Shown here: one piece after another, positions 35,903 to 43,153 of the stretch
Layout of the letters: every line of letters begins with the position of its first letter
Position numbering within the stretch: the first letter of the stretch is position 1
Source: Lutibacter flavus
Lineage (GTDB): Bacteria; Bacteroidota; Bacteroidia; Flavobacteriales; Flavobacteriaceae
Direction: 5' to 3'
Length of the DNA stretch: 64,000 bases
Assembly (NCBI RefSeq): GCF_900188355.1
Contig: NZ_FZNX01000003.1
Coordinates: forward strand, 7,501-71,500
Translations under genes and position numbers: made by a program
The notes under the pieces: generated by a model
The model's database searches: none
Told to the model about the DNA's origin: nothing
What the model saw: the letters and a program-made list of their open reading frames with translations, nothing else

Positions 35903-36967
35903 ATGAAAGATATAGTAAAGCTTAACGAAGCAATTAATAAATTATTTACCCCCCATATTGTATTATATAATGATATTCATAATATTACTATTAATGGATT
36001 TTGGGCAAGTGAAATTGATTATGATTTTCATACTAAGCTAGTAAGAGAAATTGAAAAAAGAATTATACGAATAGCTGATTTAGGTAATAATAAAAAGTTA
36101 CTTTATTTTAAAACTTTTCATCAAGACCTACTTGAAAAGTATAACGATTTTTTACAAAACGATTACGAAGATATAGAAGTTTTAAAGCAGAGCATTACAA
36201 GAACTGTATTTAGCTCAGAGTCTCTTAAACAGCCTAAATGGACAAGCAGAGACGGTTATCTCGTTGATGAAAACACCACAGATAAGTTGGAGTTTATTAT
36301 GGATAAATTGGCTACGATGTTTCATATTGAAGGTTGGGACTCGCTGGATGTTCTTCAAGATTTAGATTGTGATATTCATGCTACTCTAGAAGAACACATC
36401 ATTGAAAAGATAGAAGAGTCAGGTGACAAGAAAGACGATTACATACAAACTTATGGAAAAGAAAAGGAAATTAATTTTGAAAAACACTATGCTTTTGCCC
36501 ACTTATCTTATTGTTTCGACATTCATAAAAAAACTTTAAAACACGTTGTAGAATACATTGATAATACCTATCAATTTATAAAAAAAATAGAAAATTTTGA
36601 AGAAGATAAACTAACACTAGAAGAGGTTTTTGAAGGAGACCCTAACAATATAAAATTTGAATTCAAAATAAGTAAGAAAGAAATTGCCATATTGTTCAAA
36701 AACTTAAACGATTTTGGAATTTTTCATATTGATAACAAAGGATTTAAGCACAAACATACTCAACTTAAAAAATATATTGATAATGCTAACATGTATTTTC
36801 CTCACAACGGTGAAATAAAACCAGTTAAAGGTATAACCAAGGAATTTGCCAAAGTTTATGGTGAGGAAGAAAGAGTAATGCATCAAGATATTGAAAAAGA
36901 ATTCCTAAAACGATTATTAGATAATTTAACAGAAAGAATAAAAGAAATAGATTCCGAAGATTATTAA
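35903..36967 (+). CDS. Hypothetical protein of the element, possibly RteC-like
   Basis: I do not recognise this 354-residue, acidic, largely helical protein with certainty. The N-terminal part (YNDIHNITINGFWASEIDYD) and the C-terminal segment with a helix-rich KISKKEIAILFKNLNDFG region recall RteC-type regulators that sit beside Bacteroidota integrases and control excision, but the match is weak. There is no signal peptide, membrane segment or catalytic motif. Its place directly after the integrase terminator and before the small HTH gene fits a regulatory or accessory recombination role. Confidence 0.6.
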   Translation: MKDIVKLNEAINKLFTPHIVLYNDIHNITINGFWASEIDYDFHTKLVREIEKRIIRIADLGNNKKLLYFKTFHQDLLEKYNDFLQNDYEDIEVLKQSITRTVFSSESLKQPKWTSRDGYLVDENTTDKLEFIMDKLATMFHIEGWDSLDVLQDLDCDIHATLEEHIIEKIEESGDKKDDYIQTYGKEKEINFEKHYAFAHLSYCFDIHKKTLKHVVEYIDNTYQFIKKIENFEEDKLTLEEVFEGDPNNIKFEFKISKKEIAILFKNLNDFGIFHIDNKGFKHKHTQLKKYIDNANMYFPHNGEIKPVKGITKEFAKVYGEEERVMHQDIEKEFLKRLLDNLTERIKEIDSEDY

Positions 36968-36973
36968 TGTCAT

Positions 36974-36998
36974 AGGGAATCGCTGGGAATCCCTAGCC
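36974..36998 (+). promoter_or_regulatory. Element operator site B (upstream of HTH gene)
   Basis: AGGGAAT, then an imperfect palindrome GCTGGGA-A-TCCCTAGC. It matches site A at 21 of 25 positions and ends 55 bp before the HTH gene start. Confidence 0.65.
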
Positions 36999-37053
36999 GT
37001 TCCTGACAAAAACTCCGAAATTTGCTGTATAGTAATTTAAAATACAGCATATT

Positions 37054-37371
37054 ATGGAAAACAAAAATTCGCAATTAGTTCTATTATCAACCGACAAACT
37101 TGAAAGTCTATTATATCCAGTTTTAAACAGGCTGGACGATATTGACAAAAAACTCAATAAAAAAACTTCTACGCATAATATAGCGTACTACAGAAATAAA
37201 GACCTTAAAGAAAATTTTGGTCTATCTCCTAATACCATCATAAAATATCGAGATTTGGGTATAATACCATTCACCATAATTGGTGACGTATACCTCTACC
37301 CTATTAAACAGTTGAATGACGTACTTGAAAAGAACTCTAACTGGGGTTTATTCCAAAATAAAGCTAGTTAG
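37054..37371 (+). CDS. Helix-turn-helix DNA-binding protein, excisionase/regulator type
   Basis: This 105-residue protein has an N-terminal helix (QLVLLSTDKLESLLYPVLNRL, about 6-27) and a winged HTH of the excisionase/MerR type (about 50-95: YRNKDLKENFGLSPNTIIKYRD, then a wing with IGDVYLYPIKQLNDVL). Such proteins in Bacteroidota elements act as excisionase or replication-control factors. Operator site B lies in its leader, so it could be the factor that binds the four repeated operators and controls its own gene. That link is an inference. Confidence 0.8.
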   Translation: MENKNSQLVLLSTDKLESLLYPVLNRLDDIDKKLNKKTSTHNIAYYRNKDLKENFGLSPNTIIKYRDLGIIPFTIIGDVYLYPIKQLNDVLEKNSNWGLFQNKAS

Positions 37372-37476
37372 AGTATGCAATTTATGAGTTTAAAAAAGAA
37401 ATGGAACACATATCACACCTACAAGGTCATGAAGCCTCAAAGAAGTTAATAAATAATATACTAAAACCAATCGAAT

Positions 37477-38898
37477 ATGAAAATAACTATAAACAATAAA
37501 CAAATTGCTGTATGGCTTCCAAACGAATTATTCAACAACTTAAGGGAACAGTTGAACCAATACAATGAATTGGGCAATAAGCCTAAATTGAATCTAGCAA
37601 TTGCTAGTTATATATTAAATCTAATGTATTATATCCCTTTGAAATCGGATGATAAATATAATGATGATTGGATACCAATCTGTAGTGATTCTTTTAAGAA
37701 CTTAAAATATTTCACAACTTATATAAATTTCCTAGTTGAAAATGAATTTATTATCAAACATGACAAGGATTACAGTACATCTTCCAAGAAATGTAGACGA
37801 TATAAGTTAGGTAGTTGTTATATAGATTTAACGCTTACGCATCATACCCTAGAGGATAATGCTTATTACATTAAAAAAATCAATTTATTTAAGATTGATA
37901 GGATGAAAATTGCTGATGCTAAATGCATTCATCTAACAAAATGGTTAAACCCTGAATTGTTATCGATTGATTATAATAATGCTATTAAGCATACCAATTT
38001 AAACTACTCTGGAAAGAGAAATACTAAAAAAAGGAATAAACGGGTTTTTAGTATTGAATCAATTCATAACAAGAGTTGGTCATATAGCAGAGAGGGAAAA
38101 GATGATAGGTTACATTCAATATTAACTTCTTTACCAAAAGATTTAAGATGTTATATTAAATATAACAATGAATCACTTATTGCTTATGATATTAAGAATA
38201 GTCAACCTTTTATTTATACTACAATTCTTAATCAACTAATCAATCCTAATGTTAATCTTATTAATTGTTATTTAAATAATTCTAATCATATGTTATATAC
38301 CTCTATTATGTCCGACCTTTTTAGAGGCACTTTAAATAATGAAGAAATACAATCATTCATAACTCAAGTGTTAGATGGTACTTTTTACGAAGAGTATGGA
38401 AAGTTACTTTATCTTGAAGGTCTTTTATCAAAAGATGTTTGTAATAATTATTATCTAACTACCCCAACAAAATATTCAAATTCTTGGAGAATTGAATTAA
38501 AAAAGTTTGAAGGTCTTAGGAAAGCAAGTAAGTATGTAGTTTTACAAACATTATACTCTTCAGACAAATGTCATTCAAAAGAAATAAAAGTATTTAAGAA
38601 GTATTTCCCTGAAATATTTATGATAACTCAGTTTATCAAAAAGGGTAGAGAGAAGAACTTTTTCCCAATTCTAATGCAGAATATTGAAGCTAATTGCTTA
38701 TTGGATTATTGTACAGCGAAGATTGCTAAAAAACATCCTAACATGCCATTATTTACTATTCATGATTCAATTATAACAACCAGCGATTACCAATCTATTC
38801 TTGAAGAGGAATTTGAAAAATATTTGAAGTTATACTTTGGATTAACCCCAAAGCTCGAAGCAGAATCTTGGAATATTAAAGTGCCTATTGCAAGCTAA
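37477..38898 (+). CDS. Stand-alone family-A polymerase-like protein, probable element replication enzyme
   Basis: This 473-residue protein has three motifs in family-A polymerase order: motif A-like IAYDIKNSQP (Asp 238), motif B R-K-A-S-K-YVVLQTLY with Arg 348, Lys 352, Leu 356 and Tyr 360 at the exact 0/4/8/12 spacing of the Pol I O-helix (Arg, Lys, Phe, Tyr), and motif C-like FTIHDSI (His 429, Asp 430). The N-terminal 200 residues look like no exonuclease or primase domain I know. It might copy the excised element, or prime its replication. It is much shorter than cellular Pol I. The call rests on motif spacing; overall similarity to known families is not established here. Confidence 0.65.
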   Translation: MKITINNKQIAVWLPNELFNNLREQLNQYNELGNKPKLNLAIASYILNLMYYIPLKSDDKYNDDWIPICSDSFKNLKYFTTYINFLVENEFIIKHDKDYSTSSKKCRRYKLGSCYIDLTLTHHTLEDNAYYIKKINLFKIDRMKIADAKCIHLTKWLNPELLSIDYNNAIKHTNLNYSGKRNTKKRNKRVFSIESIHNKSWSYSREGKDDRLHSILTSLPKDLRCYIKYNNESLIAYDIKNSQPFIYTTILNQLINPNVNLINCYLNNSNHMLYTSIMSDLFRGTLNNEEIQSFITQVLDGTFYEEYGKLLYLEGLLSKDVCNNYYLTTPTKYSNSWRIELKKFEGLRKASKYVVLQTLYSSDKCHSKEIKVFKKYFPEIFMITQFIKKGREKNFFPILMQNIEANCLLDYCTAKIAKKHPNMPLFTIHDSIITTSDYQSILEEEFEKYLKLYFGLTPKLEAESWNIKVPIAS

Positions 38899-39089
38899 CC
38901 GAAAAACACAAGAACTATTTAAGAATCTTAGCAACTTTAAATATTAACATAAGGTTTGATTATTAACAGAATCAAAATGACTTCAAATAATCTTAAGATT
39001 TAATGAATATAATTCTTTAGTTAGATATTTATTATAAAACCACCATGCGCAGTTATATATTGCTATAAGTGGCCAAAACAATATAAATT

Positions 39090-39332
39090 ATGAAAACAAA
39101 AAAAGTAACAACTTACGAAATATACAAGAGCTATATTCCTAAATTAGAACACAAAACTTTTATAATATTAAAGCATCATGGAATGCTGGGAAAACTGTTT
39201 AGGGGTGAAGAAATTGAATTAACTAGTGAAGGTATTCATATAAAAGCGTGTTGGTGGAGAGAAGAAACTTTTAACCAATCAAAACAATATGTTCCATGCG
39301 TACTAAAGGATGAAAATCCATATTGGAACTAA
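39090..39332 (+). CDS. Hypothetical protein, 80 residues
   Basis: I do not recognise this small basic protein. It is rich in Lys, His and aromatic residues (IILKHHGMLGKLFRGEEIEL and GIHIKACWWREETF) with no membrane segment. It stands alone on the plus strand between the polymerase-like gene and a long non-coding stretch. It could be a small DNA-binding or phage-like accessory protein. Confidence 0.45.
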   Translation: MKTKKVTTYEIYKSYIPKLEHKTFIILKHHGMLGKLFRGEEIELTSEGIHIKACWWREETFNQSKQYVPCVLKDENPYWN

Positions 39333-39663
39333 TTAATCTAAGACCTTTTAAAAGTGCTTTTTAATAATCTAACGGAATAACATTCTGAAAGCTTTTAAGT
39401 GTTGTCATGAAGGTCCTGGGGAGTGGTATCCACCCTCTAAGATTAGCTATTGCCGTAAACCGCCTTACAAATCCAAATTTTACAACTTCATTAGAAGCCA
39501 GTCGAAAGTGCTCATGAAATTTTTAAAAAAATTTTGATACTTTTTTTAGGAGTAACGACACCTCAACGCTATAACGATATAAATTAAAAATTGAGGTTTA
39601 CTAGCTGAAAAAGTAGAAGGAGTAAAAAGCAAACGGACACATAAAAAAAATTTACAAAAAATT
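39333..39663. other. 331 bp intergenic stretch with a locally GC-rich patch and a 36-codon frame
   Basis: About 39404-39520 is clearly richer in G and C than its surroundings. It can be read as a 36-codon plus-strand frame (ATG 39407, TGA 39515) starting MKVLGSGIHPLRLAIAVNRL, but codons such as CTG, GGG and CGC are unlike the neighbours, so a structured RNA or a transfer/replication origin is as likely as a peptide gene. A 7 bp inverted repeat ACCTCAA/TTGAGGT lies at 39560-39597. Confidence 0.35.
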
Positions 39664-40005
39664 ATGGAAGAAAATAAAATAGATATTATTAACTCTAAAA
39701 TCGCTACCAAGCAACTAGAGCTTAATGACGAGCAAGAGCAAGACAAAAAAAATAAAATTTTGCACCAGATAAAAATTCTAAATGTTAGGAAAGAAATGGA
39801 AGAAGCCAGAGAAAAACTAACAGAAAGAAATCACTCGTTAACGAACCTAAAAAAATACACTGGAGCTATACGCTTAAAATCTGGAGGACAACCAGTAAAA
39901 GTGTATTGTGACGCAACCTCAGCATCACAAGCTCGTAAAATTATTCAAGCTCAGTTTGATGTTAAAAGTTGGTTTAAGCAGATGACCCCAAATTTTAATA
40001 TTTAA
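39664..40005 (+). CDS. Hypothetical protein with N-terminal coiled coil, 113 residues
   Basis: The N-terminal 60 residues are highly charged and helical (KIATKQLELNDEQEQDKKNK and following), likely a coiled coil. The C-terminal half (YTGAIRLKSGGQPVKVYCDA, then TSASQARKIIQAQF) is a small alpha/beta region of a type also seen in tail or mobilisation accessory proteins of Bacteroidota elements. No function can be assigned. It follows the GC-rich non-coding patch and may be functionally tied to it. Confidence 0.5.
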   Translation: MEENKIDIINSKIATKQLELNDEQEQDKKNKILHQIKILNVRKEMEEAREKLTERNHSLTNLKKYTGAIRLKSGGQPVKVYCDATSASQARKIIQAQFDVKSWFKQMTPNFNI

Positions 40006-40115
40006 AATGAGTTTGTTTCTTGAAAATGATAAAAATCATAATTGTTTTTTTATTTTATAGGTACATTAGTAAAATAAAAATTGCTAAATAAAACCACAAC
40101 ATAAATAACTCTGTA

Positions 40116-40343
40116 ATGACAATTAAAGAATTAGGTGAGAAGTTAAACTCAATGTATACTAATGCGCCAAAAGGTGATGCAGTTGCGATGATACATTTGT
40201 TTGGAATAAAATATTCAAGAGAAATTCAACGAAGTGATTTTTCTAATAAAGAAATTGCAAAAGCTGCTAGGATACCTGAATCATACGGTACAGAGATTAG
40301 TAAGGGAGTTAAGCTCTTCAAGTATGTTGAGGTAAAGGAATAA
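40116..40343 (+). CDS. Small HTH-like protein leading the restriction-modification operon
   Basis: This 75-residue protein (MTIKELGEKLNSMYTNAPKG, then NKEIAKAARIPESYGTEISKGVKLFKYV) resembles small HTH-like proteins found at the head of restriction-modification and other defence loci in Bacteroidota. It is 84 bp upstream of the methyltransferase start on the same strand. A role as controller protein of the operon is plausible. Confidence 0.65.
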   Translation: MTIKELGEKLNSMYTNAPKGDAVAMIHLFGIKYSREIQRSDFSNKEIAKAARIPESYGTEISKGVKLFKYVEVKE

Positions 40344-40427
40344 ATTATTATTTAATAAAGGAGAAAATACAACCGAATTATATTATTTTTGGCTGAGAGA
40401 AAAGCTAAAACTAATTTCACTTACTTA

Positions 40428-41669
40428 ATGAAAAAACTAAATTTTATCGATTTGTTTTCTGGAGCTGGCGGATTGTCGGAAGGATTCATTCAATCTGGAT
40501 TTAATCCAATAGCGCATGTCGAAATGAACAAAGATGCGTGTGATACAATAAAAACGAGAACTGCTTATCATTATTTAAAGGATAATAATAAGGTCGAGTT
40601 ATATTATGATTATTTGCATAAAAGAATTGATAGACAAGAACTATGGGACTCTATCCCATTAAATCTTATAAATTCAGTTATTAATAAGGAGATTTCCAAG
40701 AATACCTTAAATGGTATTTTTGAACAAGTTGATTCACAATTAAATGGAGACCAAGTTGATTTGATTGTTGGAGGGCCGCCATGTCAAGCGTATTCAGTTG
40801 CGGGAAGAGCTAGAGACCCAAAGGGAATGATTGGAGACCCAAGAAATCACTTGTACAAATATTATGTGGAATTTTTGAAAAAATATAAACCAAAGATGTT
40901 TGTATTTGAAAATGTTCCAGGAATTTTATCTGCCAACAATGGAGATTTTTTAAAAGAAATTTTCAAAGCTGTTAATAAAGCGGGATATAAGCTTGAAATC
41001 CCAAAGAAAAAGCATTTAAATTCCAAACATTTTAATGTCCTACAAGATAGGAAGAGAGTCATCATAATCGGATGGAAAAAGGAGTTGGATATAGAGTATC
41101 CTGATTTCAAAGAAGTAGAACCAATTTATAAAATAAAAGAAAGTATATTTTCAGATTTACCAAAGCTTAAAAATGGAGAAGGAAGTCTAGGTGTAACTAA
41201 TTATTCAAAGCCAATAACACAATATCTCGAAAAAACTAATATCCGAAATGGAGTTGAGTTTACAACTCAACATATTGCTAGACCGCATAATGAAAATGAT
41301 TTAGAGATTTATCGTATTGCTGTCAATTTATTGAACAAAGAAGGTAAGAGATTAAATTATGCAGATTTACCTAAAAGACTTATTAGACATAAAAATTTAA
41401 ACTCATTTACAAATAGATTTCAAGTTGTTAATCCAGAGGGGGTGTCTCACACAGTTGTTGCGCATATAGCAATGGATGGACATTATTATATTCATCCTGA
41501 TTTGAAACAAAATAGGTCAATTTCATTAAGAGAGGCAGCTCGAATTCAATCATTTCCTGATGATTTTTTCTTTGAGGGAAGTAGAACTGCGGCTTTTAAA
41601 CAAATTGGAAATGCTGTACCTCCATTAATGGCTAAAGGTATTGCAGAAAAAATAATAGAGTATCTATGA
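40428..41669 (+). CDS. DNA (cytosine-5-)-methyltransferase
   Basis: This C5 methylase has all key motifs: I (FIDLFSGAGGLSEGF), IV with the catalytic Cys (GGPPCQAYSVAG), VI (FENVPGI), VIII (QDRKRVIIIG), IX (RSISLREAARIQSFPDDF) and X (QIGNAVPPLMAKGIAE). I chose the ATG at 40428, which places motif I six residues from the start and gives 413 residues. A TTG 39 bp upstream would be the alternative. It protects host DNA of the operon's restriction activity. It is followed after 14 bp by the GHKL ATPase gene. Confidence 0.95.
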   Translation: MKKLNFIDLFSGAGGLSEGFIQSGFNPIAHVEMNKDACDTIKTRTAYHYLKDNNKVELYYDYLHKRIDRQELWDSIPLNLINSVINKEISKNTLNGIFEQVDSQLNGDQVDLIVGGPPCQAYSVAGRARDPKGMIGDPRNHLYKYYVEFLKKYKPKMFVFENVPGILSANNGDFLKEIFKAVNKAGYKLEIPKKKHLNSKHFNVLQDRKRVIIIGWKKELDIEYPDFKEVEPIYKIKESIFSDLPKLKNGEGSLGVTNYSKPITQYLEKTNIRNGVEFTTQHIARPHNENDLEIYRIAVNLLNKEGKRLNYADLPKRLIRHKNLNSFTNRFQVVNPEGVSHTVVAHIAMDGHYYIHPDLKQNRSISLREAARIQSFPDDFFFEGSRTAAFKQIGNAVPPLMAKGIAEKIIEYL

Positions 41670-41683
41670 TATAAAAGAATGCT

Positions 41684-43153
41684 ATGAAAAAATATAAAGC
41701 TGAAAACGCTAAACCCAATCCCAAATCAACAATAAATTCATATAGGAGTTTTGGATATAATTTATCCACTGCTATTGCCGATATAATTGATAATAGTATT
41801 TCAGCAGCTGCGACAAAAATCGAGGTGAACTATTTTTGGAATGGAGAAAATTCTAATATCTATTTCTTAGATAATGGTCTTGGTATGAATCTGGAAGAAT
41901 TAATTCTGGCCATGACGCCAGGGAGTAAAGACCCAGATGAGGAACGAGATTTAAATGATTTAGGACGGTTCGGGATGGGGTTGAAAACAGCTTCTTTTTC
42001 TCAATGTAAAAGACTAACTGTAATAACCAAAAAGAAAGGTTATGCTACTATAAAAAGATGTTGGGACATTGATTTTATCAATAGTGAGCAAGAATGGACA
42101 TTACTAGATTTTGTTTCTGATGAGGTTTTTGTTGAAAAGCTGGATGATTTCGAGAGTGGTACCTTGGTTTTATGGGAGAATTTAGATAGAATTGTTGGAA
42201 ATGCTCAAAAAGATAATGAAAGTGTAAAAAATGCTTTTTACGAAGAAATGTCAAATGTTAAGATTCATTTGGGTTTGGTATTTCATAAGTTTATTGAAAA
42301 TAATAAAATTGAATTAAATTCTAATACCTATAAGATTGAGGCTTGGAATCCTTTTTTGTATAACTTAAGCACAAAGCCAGAAATGGGATTACCTGAAAAA
42401 TTAAATGGTAATGTTGAAGTGACATATTACATTCTCCCTCATATGTCAAGAATATCAAATGAAGAATATGATAAATCTGGAGGTCCGCTAGGTTGGTTTA
42501 ATCAGCAAGGTTTTTACATATATAGAGGTGATAGACTTATTGTTTCAGGTGATTGGTTAGGGTTAGAAAAGAAAAGAGATTATTCAAAACTTGCTAGGAT
42601 TTCGGTTAATTTCCCAAACGTTAATGATTTTGATTGGAATTTGGATATTAAAAAATCTACTGCTACACCTCCAATTGCTATTCGAAGAGAGCTTTCAAGA
42701 ATAGCTAAAATTGCCATTAAAAAATCAGCGAAAATATATAACTGGAGAGGACAAAAATCAATTTCAGATGAAAAAAGTCAAATAGGATTAACATCTCTAT
42801 GGAAAGATGAAACTAACAGAGAAGGAGTAAAGAAGTATAAAATTAATAGAAAGCACCCAATAATAAAACAGGCTTTAGATACCCCAAGTTCAAAAAAAAT
42901 ATTTCGTAAAACAATAAAATTAATTGAAGAAAATATTCCCGTAGAATTAATTTTATATAACCAGAATGAGAATCCTTCATTTCATGAGCTTGAGAAAATA
43001 AATGAAACTCCAAGTGATGATTTAATTGATTTAGCAGTTGATTTATATAAGATAAATGTTTCAAATGGGATTCCAGAATCTCTGGCTAGACAGCAGATTA
43101 TGAATTCGACACCTTTTAACCTTTTTCCATTAATAAATGATTATTTAAAATGA
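41684..43153 (+). CDS. GHKL ATPase (MutL/MORC-like) of a restriction-modification system
   Basis: This 489-residue protein has an N-terminal GHKL ATPase domain: N-box AIADIIDNSISAAATKIEV, G1 DNGLGM, and G2 GRFGMGLKTASFSQ, with a second transducer-like domain (about 210-345) as in MutL and MORC. Its stop overlaps the Z1 gene start by 4 bp. Genes of this kind, with a Z1 helicase, C5 methylase and nuclease, form the MORC-like restriction systems predicted by Iyer and co-workers (2008). It probably acts as a DNA clamp that couples ATP to restriction. Confidence 0.9.
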   Translation: MKKYKAENAKPNPKSTINSYRSFGYNLSTAIADIIDNSISAAATKIEVNYFWNGENSNIYFLDNGLGMNLEELILAMTPGSKDPDEERDLNDLGRFGMGLKTASFSQCKRLTVITKKKGYATIKRCWDIDFINSEQEWTLLDFVSDEVFVEKLDDFESGTLVLWENLDRIVGNAQKDNESVKNAFYEEMSNVKIHLGLVFHKFIENNKIELNSNTYKIEAWNPFLYNLSTKPEMGLPEKLNGNVEVTYYILPHMSRISNEEYDKSGGPLGWFNQQGFYIYRGDRLIVSGDWLGLEKKRDYSKLARISVNFPNVNDFDWNLDIKKSTATPPIAIRRELSRIAKIAIKKSAKIYNWRGQKSISDEKSQIGLTSLWKDETNREGVKKYKINRKHPIIKQALDTPSSKKIFRKTIKLIEENIPVELILYNQNENPSFHELEKINETPSDDLIDLAVDLYKINVSNGIPESLARQQIMNSTPFNLFPLINDYLK

